From Prevotellaceae bacterium (lineage in GTDB: Bacteria; Bacteroidota; Bacteroidia; Bacteroidales; Paludibacteraceae), in contig JACJXK010000007.1 of NCBI GenBank assembly GCA_020636675.1, forward strand, positions 29,655 to 93,654: a DNA stretch of 64,000 nucleotides. Direction: 5' to 3'. Numbering within the stretch: position 1 is the first letter of the stretch; each line of letters opens with the position of its first letter. The notes beneath the pieces were generated by a model. That model made no database searches. It worked only from the letters and a program-made list of their open reading frames with translations, and had not been told where the DNA came from. Below are positions 53,695 through 62,099 of this stretch, one piece after another. A program made the translations under genes and the position numbers.

Positions 53695-53895
53695 GGAAAG
53701 TTCCTCAAACCAAGGAAAAGGGAAAAATGAAAGCGGCAGATTCAACATCCGCCGCTATCCTTAAAGATAATACATTGAAATAAACAAAAAATAATGTTTA
53801 GGTTATATTATCTCCATATACAATAACCATGCCAATGTGATATGTTTTTAGATAATTATTCAAAATTTTTCACAGCCAGCACGATTTGTGTCTTA

Positions 53896-54474
53896 CTAGA
53901 ACAGCATGAATCCTACGGAAACAGCGAAATTACGATTCCTCATAGTTCCATCGCCTACTACATCGTAAATATTCCGGATGCCCAACTGATAAGACAAACT
54001 CACTTGTATTCTGTCGATTAATTCCACACCGCCAGTCACACCAAATCCCCAATCGGTGTCTTTTATCTCGTCCTTATCAAAAACATCATCTTCCATATTT
54101 TTATTGACAGCATAACCAAAATAAGGGCCGACACCAATATATGGCTTTATTATTGGCAAATTGAACTTCCATCTCAAATAAACCGGAACCTCTAAGTAGC
54201 CAAGCTTCATGGCATAGTCGTTGCCAGACAAGGTGACATCACAGCCTTTCAGCGTATAAAGGGCTTCTGCCTGAACACCCAAACCAACAATGGGAAGATT
54301 GACCGAACCAAACACCCCCGCATTGAATCCCGTACGGCCCGATTGATTGGAACCTTCCATATCAAAGCTCAACGTCGAGAAATTAGCACCTCCCTTCACT
54401 CCGAAGTTGAAGATGTCTGCGTGCGCACACACTGCCGACAAAAGAAGCAACACTGAAACAACAATTTTCTTCAT
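53896..54474 (-). CDS. Outer-membrane beta-barrel protein (PorT/OmpX-like)
   Basis: A 192-residue protein with a signal peptide (about residues 1-19, ending CAHA) and an eight-stranded barrel pattern: FNFGVKGGANFSTLSF at the start, GVQAEALYTLKG, YLEVPVYLRWKF, PYIGVGPYFGYAVNK, and a last strand FAVSVGFMLF ending in Phe. It is a typical outer_membrane_beta-barrel family member of unknown function. A TATATTTG promoter box is at 54519-54526. Confidence 0.85.
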   Translation of the reverse strand: MKKIVVSVLLLLSAVCAHADIFNFGVKGGANFSTLSFDMEGSNQSGRTGFNAGVFGSVNLPIVGLGVQAEALYTLKGCDVTLSGNDYAMKLGYLEVPVYLRWKFNLPIIKPYIGVGPYFGYAVNKNMEDDVFDKDEIKDTDWGFGVTGGVELIDRIQVSLSYQLGIRNIYDVVGDGTMRNRNFAVSVGFMLF

Positions 54475-54518
54475 AAATTTACATTTAAACGTTCTACACT
54501 AAAAATACATTTTGGCGG

Positions 54519-54526
54519 CAAATATA
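54519..54526 (-). promoter_or_regulatory. -7 box TATATTTG of the barrel protein gene
   Basis: Exact TAnnTTTG on the minus strand, 45 nt before the ATG. Confidence 0.5.
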
Positions 54527-54643
54527 AGGCTAAAGGACAAACCAAACCAACAAGAAACCGTTTTTTGACACATATCATAATCCGATCAACAGCAAACCAC
54601 CAATCTTATTGCCAAATTTATAAGCATTTAGATTATAAATTCA

Positions 54644-54651
54644 TAACTTTG
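54644..54651 (+). promoter_or_regulatory. -7 box TAACTTTG of the Sua5/YciO gene
   Basis: Exact TAnnTTTG, 20 nt before the ATG at 54671. Confidence 0.55.
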
Positions 54652-54670
54652 CAGAAAAAATAAAGGAACT

Positions 54671-55282
54671 ATGCGCATAAGAATATATCCGGAAAATCCA
54701 AACGAACGGGAAATAGACAAAGTGGTCCAGTTTCTTAGGGATGGAGGACTGATAGTTTACCCCACAGACACCATATATGGCCTAGGTTGCGATATATTCA
54801 ACGCCAGAGCCGTAGAAAAGATATGCAGACACAAAAAAATAGACCCAAGGAAAGCCAACCTTTCCTTTATCTGCTACGACCTCAGTGACATAAGCGAATA
54901 TGCAAAGGTAGACAATCCAACATTCAAACTGATGAAGAAGAATCTGCCCGGTGCATTCACGTTCATCCTTAACGGCAACAACAATCTGCCAAAATTATTC
55001 AGAAATAAGAAAACGGTGGGAATACGTGTGCCGGACAACAATATCATCCGAGAATTGGTGAAAGGGTTAGGAAACCCGATACTCTCCACTTCCGTACGGG
55101 ATGACGACGACGAGATCCTCGAATACTTCACCGACCCCGAACTGATAGAAGAACGTTATGCCCACATAGCCGATGTGGTTGTAGACGGAGGCATGGGCAC
55201 GCTAGACCCTTCAACCATCGTCGACTGTACTGGTGATGAACCGGTAATAGTACGACAAGGAAAAGGAGAATTGATTTGGTAA
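54671..55282 (+). CDS. L-threonylcarbamoyladenylate synthase-family protein (Sua5/YciO/YrdC)
   Basis: A 203-residue YrdC-fold protein. It has the DGGLIVYPTDTIYGLGCDIFN nucleotide-binding start, RKANLSFICYDL, LPGAFTFILNGNN and the VGIRVPDN motif, and lacks the C-terminal Sua5 domain. True YrdC/Sua5 proteins make the threonylcarbamoyl-AMP used for t6A37 of tRNA. The sequence looks closer to the YciO branch, whose role is less certain, so the enzyme name is given at family level. The next gene begins 13 nt later. Confidence 0.87.
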   Translation: MRIRIYPENPNEREIDKVVQFLRDGGLIVYPTDTIYGLGCDIFNARAVEKICRHKKIDPRKANLSFICYDLSDISEYAKVDNPTFKLMKKNLPGAFTFILNGNNNLPKLFRNKKTVGIRVPDNNIIRELVKGLGNPILSTSVRDDDDEILEYFTDPELIEERYAHIADVVVDGGMGTLDPSTIVDCTGDEPVIVRQGKGELIW

Positions 55283-55295
55283 AACAGACAGGATC

Positions 55296-56186
55296 ATGTG
55301 GATTGCATTAGCTATTTTTTCAGCTCTACTATTAGGTATTTATGATGTTTTCAAGAAGGTTTCACTGAAAGAGAACGCCGTCATTCCGGTTCTCTCTTCC
55401 TCCATATTCATCTCTTTCCTTATTTTCCTGCCATTACTGGCAATATCAAAGACATGTCCTGAATCAGCAGGAAATCTTTACGTGCCAGAAATAACATGGA
55501 AGGCACACTCTCTTATTCTCTTAAAATCGCTAATCGTCCTCGGATCTTGGATCGCAGCCTATTTTGGCATGAAGAATATCCCCATCACCATCTACTCTCC
55601 CATCCGGGCCACACAACCGATTTGGACCGTATTGGGGGCATTCATCATCTTCTCCGAAAGGCTGAGTGCGATACAGTTTGCCGGAGTGGCCATCACCATC
55701 ACCTCCTTCTACTTGTTTTCCGTCATCGGACACAAAGAGGGCATCTCATGGAAAAGCAACAAGTGGATATGGCTCATATTATTGGCCACCTTATTGGGTA
55801 CCGTCAGCGGATTGTATGACAAACACCTGATGCGCCACTTCGACAGAATGGCCGTTCAGGTATACAGCACCACATATCAAGCCATAGCCATGCTGCTAGT
55901 CACCGCATTTTTGTGGTATCCGACACGAAAGTCAACCACTCCATTCGTCTGGCGATGGTCTATACTCGGCATCTCCATCTTCCTTGTTTTTGCCGACTAC
56001 GTCTATTTTTGGGCACTATCCATGGACGGAGCAATGATTTCCATCATATCCACCATTAGAAGATCCGGAGCAATCGTACCATTTCTATACGGAGCCATTC
56101 TCCTGCACGAGAAAAATCTAAAGGTGAAATCGGCTTTGCTAGGAGGTGTCCTCATCGGCGTATTCTTACTTTATCTAGGTAGATAA
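55296..56186 (+). CDS. EamA/DMT-superfamily transporter
   Basis: A 296-residue inner-membrane protein with about ten hydrophobic segments in two EamA repeats, each with the family features (LGIYDVFKKVSLKENA and, in the first repeat, PIRATQPIWTVLGAFIIFSERLSAIQFAGV; in the second, DKHLMRHFDRMAVQVYSTTYQ and IISTIRRSGAIVPFLYGAILLHE). It should be a drug/metabolite-type permease; the substrate is unknown. It starts 13 nt after the Sua5/YciO gene and is probably cotranscribed. Confidence 0.88.
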   Translation: MWIALAIFSALLLGIYDVFKKVSLKENAVIPVLSSSIFISFLIFLPLLAISKTCPESAGNLYVPEITWKAHSLILLKSLIVLGSWIAAYFGMKNIPITIYSPIRATQPIWTVLGAFIIFSERLSAIQFAGVAITITSFYLFSVIGHKEGISWKSNKWIWLILLATLLGTVSGLYDKHLMRHFDRMAVQVYSTTYQAIAMLLVTAFLWYPTRKSTTPFVWRWSILGISIFLVFADYVYFWALSMDGAMISIISTIRRSGAIVPFLYGAILLHEKNLKVKSALLGGVLIGVFLLYLGR

Positions 56187-56231
56187 CTAATTTTAATCCT
56201 CGTTATTCACCTCTGAACCGGCTTTATCGTT

Positions 56232-56239
56232 TATATTTG
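56232..56239 (+). promoter_or_regulatory. -7 box TATATTTG of the DUF3256-HD transcript
   Basis: Exact TAnnTTTG, 25 nt before the ATG at 56264. Confidence 0.5.
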
Positions 56240-56263
56240 CAGACATAACTAAATAAAAGAAAC

Positions 56264-56944
56264 ATGGGAAAGAAAATCATCTTTATCTCCTTATATATTG
56301 TCGCATTCCTTTTTTCAACCAAGGCTCAAGGCATCGAATACTTTTTCATCACCTTACCCAACCAATACATAAGCCAACTATCTTCCGGACAACGGCAGCT
56401 GCTGATAACCAATGTGAGGGAAGGAAAAAAGGACAGTTCCGTCGTCAATAATTATGGAGGGAAGTCAACATTGGTTAGATTCAATGAAAAGACCGAATTC
56501 ATACAAGTAAAGCTATCTTCCCAAGGCAACTTCTCCGCCAAAAAATTTACGATGCCAGACTCCTCCTCGCTCTTCGCCATGGGTTTTTGGCTCTGCAGCC
56601 CCGCTTGCGACGGCGATTTGGCTTTCTTTCACGAAAAATCGATGAAGGAGGCCACCATCACCGAAATATTGCCCACAATACACATATCGGATTTTTTCAA
56701 CGAAGATAGCCTTGCCGCCAACAATCTGAAGAAAGAACAAATAGACACGAAATTTGACGCAAACTTCATACACTATGAATTACAGGAAAACAGCGACGAT
56801 ATTTTTGTCTACTTCGACAACGAAACCTATTTAGGAGAGGTAGCTTTCAAACGTTGGAAGAAGATGATGAAAGGAAACCGCCTCATTTTAAAATGGGAAG
56901 ACGGTCATTTCGTCAAAGACGAGGTCTCCTTTTCGAACAAATGA
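56264..56944 (+). CDS. DUF3256-like exported protein
   Basis: A 226-residue protein with a signal peptide (about residues 1-22, ending TKAQG). The arrangement FFITLPNQYISQLSSGQRQLLI followed by NNYGGKSTLVRFNEKTEFIQVKLSSQGN and FWLCSPACDGDLAFF recalls DUF3256, a Bacteroidota family of unknown function. The stop codon overlaps the next start as ATGA at 56941-56944, a translational coupling with the HD protein. Confidence 0.7.
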   Translation: MGKKIIFISLYIVAFLFSTKAQGIEYFFITLPNQYISQLSSGQRQLLITNVREGKKDSSVVNNYGGKSTLVRFNEKTEFIQVKLSSQGNFSAKKFTMPDSSSLFAMGFWLCSPACDGDLAFFHEKSMKEATITEILPTIHISDFFNEDSLAANNLKKEQIDTKFDANFIHYELQENSDDIFVYFDNETYLGEVAFKRWKKMMKGNRLILKWEDGHFVKDEVSFSNK

Positions 56945-57624
56945 CGCCTTCTATGAACGATAAACTCAACAAATACATTCAGATAACAATCATTCCGGAA
57001 TACTCGGCTTTCGACAAAGCCCATAACATCGAGCATGCGGAAAAGGTAATCGAAGAGAGTCTTCTCTTGGCCAAACATTACCACGCAAACGAAGAGATGT
57101 GCCTTACCATAGCCGCCTACCACGACCTCGGACTTGCCAACGGAAGGGATATGCACCACATAGACTCCGGCAAGATACTAATGGCCGACGATACTCTAAA
57201 AACCTGGTTCGACAACAACCAACTACTTGTCATGAAAGAGGCCATCGAAGATCACCGGGCATCCAACCTCCAGCCACCAAGAAGTCTATATGGCGAAATA
57301 GTGGCAGAAGCAGACCGAAGCATCGAACCGTTATATACCATTCGAAGGGCCATACAATACGGGCTCTGCCAATTTCCGAAAGAGGACAAAACTTGGCAAT
57401 ACCAACGAGTAAATCTGCATCTGGAGGAGAAATATGCCGAAGGCGGCTATCTAAAACTTTTTCTGCCATACTCCACCAACGCAAAAAACTTGGAAAAGCT
57501 ACGGAAAATCATCAAAGACAAAATTCGTCTTCAGTCCATCTTCAATCAATTGTATCAAGAAGAAACATCCGCACCAACCCGACAGAACGCACTCTGTACA
57601 AACAAGCATCCTAGACACGAATAA
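56941..57624 (+). CDS. HD-domain phosphohydrolase-like protein
   Basis: A 227-residue cytoplasmic protein with HD-superfamily metal ligands: HNIEHAEKV (His), AAYHDLGL (His-Asp) and later VAEADRSIEP, consistent with a small phosphohydrolase. ATG 56941 overlaps the DUF3256 stop (ATGA) and is preferred over an in-frame ATG at 56854 that would lie wholly within the previous gene. The C-terminus is Thr/Asn-rich and charged. The substrate is unknown. A short GGAG-GAAT-CTCC hairpin with TTTTTTT follows near 57646-57667. Confidence 0.8.
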   Translation: MTPSMNDKLNKYIQITIIPEYSAFDKAHNIEHAEKVIEESLLLAKHYHANEEMCLTIAAYHDLGLANGRDMHHIDSGKILMADDTLKTWFDNNQLLVMKEAIEDHRASNLQPPRSLYGEIVAEADRSIEPLYTIRRAIQYGLCQFPKEDKTWQYQRVNLHLEEKYAEGGYLKLFLPYSTNAKNLEKLRKIIKDKIRLQSIFNQLYQEETSAPTRQNALCTNKHPRHE

Positions 57625-57717
57625 AAAGAGATGACTCCACTTTTACAAGGAGGAATCTCCATTGTTTTTTTAAGAAAGAAAATAGAGACCGGCACCTGTT
57701 TTCTACATAGGTTTTGA

Positions 57718-57725
57718 TATTTTTG
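57718..57725 (+). promoter_or_regulatory. -7 box TATTTTTG of the interrupted acetyltransferase gene
   Basis: Exact TAnnTTTG, 24 nt before the ATG at 57749. Confidence 0.5.
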
Positions 57726-57927
57726 CCTTAAAGTAAAAGCAGAAGGTCATGACAGAAAAAGAGAAAGCGGCAGCCGGTCTACTATACGACGCCAACTATG
57801 ACGAGGAATTACAGAAAGAACGCATATACTGTAAAGATATGTGCATGGAATACAACCATCTTCGATTCTCCCAAACAGAGCAGCAGCAGACCCTGATAAG
57901 AAAACTGCTGGGGAAAATATCTGATGG

Positions 57928-57935
57928 ATATTATA
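57928..57935 (+). repeat. Left target-site duplication (ATATTATA)
   Basis: Identical to 59001-59008, directly outside the inverted repeats of the IS. The 8-bp length fits the IS1595 family. Confidence 0.95.
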
Positions 57936-59000
57936 TATGATAATCCGCAATATGTCCCACTGAAAATTTGCATAAACCCGGCATAAACGCTAACTTTGAG
58001 CATATATAAAATCGGCATTGAAATGAAATTGTTGGAGTTCACACAAAAATATCCGGACGAGGAGTCTTGCATCGCAAAATTGAGGGAGTTAAGGGAGAGA
58101 GATGTCCACGTCTGTCCCAAATGCGGGCACAAGGAATGGTACTGGAAGGGAGACAAGCTCTGCTACGAATGCAAGAAGTGCCATCATAGGGAAAGCATCC
58201 GAAAGGGCACGGTAATGGAAAACTCGAAGCTTCCGTTCCGATACTGGTTCGTGACCATGCACCTGCTGACTGCCACCAAGAACACGTTCTCCGCACTCGA
58301 ACTCCAGCGGCAGTTGGGGCACAAGCGCTACCAACCCGTATGGGAGATGCTCCACAAGCTGCGCAGCGTCATGGGCAAAAGGGACGGGAAATACACGTTG
58401 AAGGGCAATGTCGAGATAGACGAAGGCTTCTTTTCCACGGAGGTCAAGGAAGAAGAGAAGGACGACGCCCCAAAACGGGGAGCCGGCAGCCAATCCAAGA
58501 CGAAGGTGCTTGTGATGGCGGAAAGCGAGTCCGTCGAAAATCCGAAACCAGGCAAGAAGGAGAAGAAGGTCAACCACATCAAGATGGTCGTCATCCCGGA
58601 TGCGAAGGCGGACACGATAGATGGCGTGGTGAAGGTGAAGGTCGACAAGGATTCGTCCGTGGTGGGCGACGGCACGAAATCGCACGTTCATTTCCCGGAC
58701 ATCTTCAAGGAGTATTCCGGACGTAAGATTAATGCCGAGGACATAGGTAAGGTTCTTCCATGGGTCCACATAGCGATATCCAACGCCAAGACGCGGCTTG
58801 CGGGCATATACCATGGCATCAAGCCGGAATACCTTCAGGAGTATCTGAACGAGTTCTGCTACAAGTTCAACCGACGGTACTTCGGGGAACGGCAATTTGA
58901 CCGTCTACTGTCTGCCGCTGTCGGTTACGTCACTGATTTTAAGCATCGAGTATACAACAAGAGATTGGGATTTTCTTAGTCCGTATTGCGGATTATCATA
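57936..59000 (+). mobile_element. Complete IS1595-family insertion sequence, 1065 bp
   Basis: Bounded by perfect 17-bp terminal inverted repeats TATGATAATCCGCAATA at 57936-57952 and 58984-59000 (reverse), with 8-bp target duplications ATATTATA on each side. It carries one transposase gene on the plus strand. The base composition looks more GC-rich than the neighbouring genes, indicating a foreign source. Perfect ends, intact transposase and undegraded target suggest recent activity. Confidence 0.95.
58023..58979 (+). CDS. IS1595-family transposase (ISXO2-like)
   Basis: A 318-residue DDE-type transposase. The N-terminus has a zinc ribbon with cysteines 31, 34, 47, 50 and 53 (VCPKCGHKEWYW, CYECKKC), and an ISXO2-like catalytic domain begins with the first acidic residue in VEIDEGFF (Asp133). 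The second acidic residue is probably Asp216 (VGDGTKSH) and the third catalytic position is Asn254 with Lys256 (AISNAKTRLAGIYHG), i.e. a DDNK-type member. The C-terminal NEFCYKFNRRYF is typical. ATG 58023 is chosen over an upstream TTG at 57996. It catalyses cut-and-paste or copy movement of the surrounding element. Confidence 0.93.
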   Translation: MKLLEFTQKYPDEESCIAKLRELRERDVHVCPKCGHKEWYWKGDKLCYECKKCHHRESIRKGTVMENSKLPFRYWFVTMHLLTATKNTFSALELQRQLGHKRYQPVWEMLHKLRSVMGKRDGKYTLKGNVEIDEGFFSTEVKEEEKDDAPKRGAGSQSKTKVLVMAESESVENPKPGKKEKKVNHIKMVVIPDAKADTIDGVVKVKVDKDSSVVGDGTKSHVHFPDIFKEYSGRKINAEDIGKVLPWVHIAISNAKTRLAGIYHGIKPEYLQEYLNEFCYKFNRRYFGERQFDRLLSAAVGYVTDFKHRVYNKRLGFS

Positions 59001-59008
59001 ATATTATA
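59001..59008 (+). repeat. Right target-site duplication (ATATTATA)
   Basis: Identical to 57928-57935; deletion of the IS plus one copy restores the host gene. Confidence 0.95.
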
Positions 59009-59496
59009 TCACACCACCCTTCTGGTGCGATTACGGACACAACATCGAAATCGGGAGAAACTTCTACGCCAACCATAACTGCATTATCCTAGACGCGGCA
59101 AAAGTCCGATTCGGCGACAATGTATTTGTGGCACCCAACTGCTGCTTTTCCACCTCAGGACACCCTATCGATAAAATACAGCGCAATGACGGACTAGAAT
59201 ATGCCTACCCGATTAGCATCGGAAACGATGTATGGATCGGTGCCGGAGTGACAGTTTTGCCTGGTGTAACTATCGGCAACAATGTAGTAATTGGAGCCGG
59301 AAGCGTTGTCAATAAAGACATTCCGTCCGGAGTCATCGCAGTAGGGAATCCTTGCCGAGTTTTACGGCAGATAACTTCCGAAGATGCTAAAAAAATACCA
59401 AACCCACCACTCTGAAAAGAATGACACCAATCTGCTTCCTTAGTTAAATTCATGAAATTTAAACAAAAAGATAAAGAATTCTGTTTTTATTACACT

Positions 59497-59504
59497 TATA
59501 TTTG
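59497..59504 (+). promoter_or_regulatory. -7 box TATATTTG of the thiamine operon
   Basis: Exact TAnnTTTG, 9 nt before the riboswitch, so transcription should start at about its first base. Confidence 0.6.
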
Positions 59505-59512
59505 CACGCAAA

Positions 59513-59583
59513 TAAGGGGTGCCTTACTTTCAGGCTGAGATTATACCCATAGAACCTGCGCAGGTAATGCTGCATAGGGACTC
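59513..59583 (+). promoter_or_regulatory. TPP riboswitch (THI box)
   Basis: The conserved core is present: GGGGTGCC (59516-59523), CTGAGA (59535-59540), ATACCC (59543-59548), GAACCTG (59552-59558) and TAATGCTGCATAGGGA (59565-59580). It senses thiamine pyrophosphate and would repress the thi genes. An AT-rich hairpin CTTAATTC-TCTT-GAATTAAG (59583-59602) directly follows, with no strong T-run, so control could be on transcription or through the 130-nt leader to thiD; I cannot tell which. Confidence 0.93.
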
Positions 59584-59736
59584 TTAATTCTCTTGAATTA
59601 AGGATTTTATGGTTATTCTTTCTATAATTTTCGCCTGATTTACACTCCTTTTCATTAAAACTTTTTGCAGTAAGAGAGGACATACAAACGTCTGTTTTCT
59701 ACACTGTGTTTTATTCTTAAAAACAAGAAATTAGAG

Positions 59737-60558
59737 ATGAGATATCCTACAGTCCTTTCCATTGCGGGGTCTGACAGTTGCGCCGGAGCAGGCATCCAGG
59801 CCGATCTGAAAACAATGTCTGCACTCGGCGTCTATGGATGCACCGCCATCACCGCCATCACCGCACAGAACACCACCGGAGTACGTTCCATTCAAGGAAT
59901 TGACCCTTCCATCCTAAAAGACCAGATTGAGATGCTGTTTGATGACATTGAGATAGATGCCGTCAAAAGCGGCATGCTTTTCAGCAAAGCCTCCGTAGAG
60001 GTAATTGCAGATGCCATTTCCAAACACAAACCGAAATTCTATGTTCTTGATCCAGTCATGATTTCGACTAGCGGGAGCAGACTGATTGACAATGATGCGA
60101 TTGTAGCCGTAAAAGAGCTATTATTTCCGTTGTCTACCTTGCTGACGCCTAACATAAAGGAGGCTGAGGTTCTGAGCGGCATTTCCATCAAAACGACAGA
60201 CGACATGGAGGCTGCCGCCGAAAAAATTTTACAGGCCGGCAGCAAGGCGGTTCTGATAAAGGGAGGGCATTTGAAAGGTACAGAAGCTGTCGACATGTTG
60301 TTTGAGGCAGGAAAAGACGGAATCGGCGTAAGAACTCCTTTTATAGAGACAAACAACACGCATGGAACAGGATGCACACTCTCTTCAGCCATCGCCTCCT
60401 ATCTGGCCATGGGCGAGGATTTGCGAAGCGCGTTCATGTCTGCCAAAGACTACATCATCCACGCCCTCTATGGAGGAAAAGAGATGGAGATTGGACACGG
60501 ACACGGCCCCGTAGACCATTTCTATATGTTACCTCACGCATCTTTCACCAAACAATAA
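59737..60558 (+). CDS. thiD: Hydroxymethylpyrimidine/phosphomethylpyrimidine kinase
   Basis: ThiD phosphorylates HMP and HMP-P to HMP-PP, the pyrimidine half of thiamine. The 273-residue ribokinase-fold protein starts LSIAGSDSCAGAGIQADLKTMSALGVYG and has VKSGMLF, VLDPVMISTSGSRLI, TPNIKEAEVLSG, LIKGGH and the catalytic NNTHGTGCTLSSAIASYLA. It is the first gene after the TPP riboswitch and is followed by thiS 12 nt later. Confidence 0.96.
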   Translation: MRYPTVLSIAGSDSCAGAGIQADLKTMSALGVYGCTAITAITAQNTTGVRSIQGIDPSILKDQIEMLFDDIEIDAVKSGMLFSKASVEVIADAISKHKPKFYVLDPVMISTSGSRLIDNDAIVAVKELLFPLSTLLTPNIKEAEVLSGISIKTTDDMEAAAEKILQAGSKAVLIKGGHLKGTEAVDMLFEAGKDGIGVRTPFIETNNTHGTGCTLSSAIASYLAMGEDLRSAFMSAKDYIIHALYGGKEMEIGHGHGPVDHFYMLPHASFTKQ

Positions 60559-60570
60559 AAAAAGACAGAC

Positions 60571-60789
60571 ATGGAGGAAAAACAAACAATAAAGATATTT
60601 CTGAACAAGAAAGAGATATCATTCGATAAGGAAATTACCATCATCGAGCTATTGGAACACTTAGGCAAAAAGCCAGAAGGTATTGCATTCGCCATCGGAA
60701 ACAAAGTGATAAAACGTCAAGATTGGGGAGACACCAAAATTCAGGATGGAAATCATGTAACCATGATAAAGGCCGTTTGTGGAGGATGA
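60571..60789 (+). CDS. thiS: Sulfur carrier protein ThiS
   Basis: A 72-residue ubiquitin-fold protein ending in Gly-Gly (IKAVCGG), the tail that is adenylated by ThiF and thiocarboxylated to supply sulfur for the thiazole. The start IKIFLNKKEISF and ELLEHLGKKPEGIAFAIGNKVI fit ThiS. It is slightly longer than E. coli ThiS (66) but normal for the group. It lies 12 nt after thiD and 15 nt before the TenI-like gene. Confidence 0.95.
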   Translation: MEEKQTIKIFLNKKEISFDKEITIIELLEHLGKKPEGIAFAIGNKVIKRQDWGDTKIQDGNHVTMIKAVCGG

Positions 60790-60804
60790 CAAAGATACAG
60801 AATC

Positions 60805-61395
60805 ATGAAACTGATAGTCATAACAACACCCGACTTTAGAAAAGGAGAATCAGATCAGATTATCTCACTATTCGAGAATGGGCTAGAGACACTGCATCTC
60901 CGCAAACCAAATTCGGACATAACCACATACGAGCATCTGCTCGCATCCATCCCCACACCTTTTCTTGGTCGGATAGTATTGCACGAGCACTTCTCATTGA
61001 CAGACAAACTGCCGTTGTGCGGTGTACATTTAAACAGACGCAATCCTTCCTATCGGGGGAACAGATGCGTACAGATAAGCAAATCATGCCATTCGCTGGA
61101 AGAGATAAAAGAGATGAGATTAGCATCTCCTTTCGACTACCTCTTTCTTAGTCCGATTTTCAACAGCATATCAAAATCAGGCTATCATGCGGCATTCAGT
61201 GACAGACAATTGGAAACAGCATCGCAAAATGGATGGATTAACGAGAAAGTCATTGCATTGGGTGGAATAGATATCTCCACTCTATCCAAACTAAAAAGAT
61301 TCTCATTCGGTGGCGCAGCCCTGCTAGGCGCCGTATGGCAGAACTTCGACATTGAGAATTTCAGAAGGTTACAGGACATCACCCATTCATTATAA
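60805..61395 (+). CDS. TenI/ThiE-like protein
   Basis: A 196-residue TIM-barrel protein of the thiamine phosphate synthase/TenI family: LIVITTPDF, LHLRKPNS, CGVHLNRRNPS, LFLSPIFNSISKSGY and ALGGIDISTL. Catalytic landmarks of true ThiE (for example the VHLGQxD and GCT-type phosphate loop) are altered, so it is more likely a TenI-type thiazole tautomerase or divergent ThiE than the main synthase, which is encoded next. It lies 15 nt after thiS. Confidence 0.8.
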   Translation: MKLIVITTPDFRKGESDQIISLFENGLETLHLRKPNSDITTYEHLLASIPTPFLGRIVLHEHFSLTDKLPLCGVHLNRRNPSYRGNRCVQISKSCHSLEEIKEMRLASPFDYLFLSPIFNSISKSGYHAAFSDRQLETASQNGWINEKVIALGGIDISTLSKLKRFSFGGAALLGAVWQNFDIENFRRLQDITHSL

Positions 61396-61432
61396 AAATA
61401 TTCGAGGCAAAAGAGGCAAAAAAGATACAATT

Positions 61433-62080
61433 ATGAATTTACAACAACTAAGTGCGTTTTCTCTGCAATTCATAACGCAGAAGAACGAGAAATATGACCA
61501 TCTACAGTCGGCAGAACTGGCTCTGAAAGGCGGATGCAAATGGATACAACTCCGCATGAAAGAATCTTCGATGGAAGAGATTGAACAAGTAGCGCTCCAA
61601 TTGAAACCTCTATGCGAACAGAACAATGCCATATTCATCATAGACGACCATGTTGAACTGTGCAAAAAGATAGGAGCAAGCGGCGTCCATCTCGGAAAGA
61701 TGGACATGCATCCATCTGATGCCAGAAGAATTCTAGGAGAGAGGTTCCTCATCGGCGGCACATGTAATACGTTCGCCGACATCATGAAGATAAAAGAGGA
61801 CGTGGATTACATCGGATGCGGACCATTCCGCTTCACCACCACAAAAAAGAACTTATCACCAGTCTTAGGCACAGAAGGTTATCAAAATATCATCTGTGAC
61901 TGTCAAAGCAACGGCATACACACACCCATAGTGGCAGTTGGCGGCATTACAGTCAAAGACATCACCCCCATCCTAAAAGCAGGGGTTAATGGCGTGGCGA
62001 TTTCAGGAGCCATTGTCAATGCGGAAAACCCAGAACAAGAGACGAAAAACATAATGAAGATATTAGAAAAAGCTTTTTAA
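61433..62080 (+). CDS. thiE: Thiamine phosphate synthase
   Basis: ThiE joins HMP-PP and the thiazole phosphate into thiamine phosphate. The 215-residue protein keeps the landmarks WIQLRMKE, FIIDDHVELC, GASGVHLGKMDM, IGGTCNTFAD, YIGCGPFRFTTTKKN and AVGGI. ATG 61433 (MNLQQLSAFS) is chosen over ATG 61352, which would overlap the preceding gene by 44 nt. It lies 37 nt after the TenI-like gene and 19 nt before thiG. Confidence 0.93.
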   Translation: MNLQQLSAFSLQFITQKNEKYDHLQSAELALKGGCKWIQLRMKESSMEEIEQVALQLKPLCEQNNAIFIIDDHVELCKKIGASGVHLGKMDMHPSDARRILGERFLIGGTCNTFADIMKIKEDVDYIGCGPFRFTTTKKNLSPVLGTEGYQNIICDCQSNGIHTPIVAVGGITVKDITPILKAGVNGVAISGAIVNAENPEQETKNIMKILEKAF

Positions 62081-62099
62081 AAACAATACCAAAGAAATT

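Larger units (their letters stand above)
57749..59415 (+). pseudogene. Sugar O-acetyltransferase (maltose/galactoside O-acetyltransferase family), interrupted by an IS
   Basis: The N-terminal part (57749-57935; AAGLLYDANYDEELQKER and CKDMCMEYN, the Mac domain) and the C-terminal part (59009-59415; hexapeptide left-handed beta-helix, including catalytic-type SGHP and IGAGVTVLPGVTIGNNVVIG) are separated by a complete IS1595-family element. Joining the parts and removing one copy of the 8-bp duplication restores one continuous frame (KISDGYY-ITPPFWCDYG across the junction) of about 197 residues, the normal family length. No second mutation is seen, so the insertion is probably recent. The product would have acetylated sugars using acetyl-CoA. 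The C-terminal part also has an internal ATG at 59128 but is unlikely to be active alone. Confidence 0.95.

Noticed and set aside
57796..57952. Intact short acetyltransferase-like gene ending inside the IS
   Set aside because: The apparent stop at 57938-57940 lies in the IS terminal repeat; the natural frame continues after the right target duplication, so this is a disrupted gene, not a small protein.
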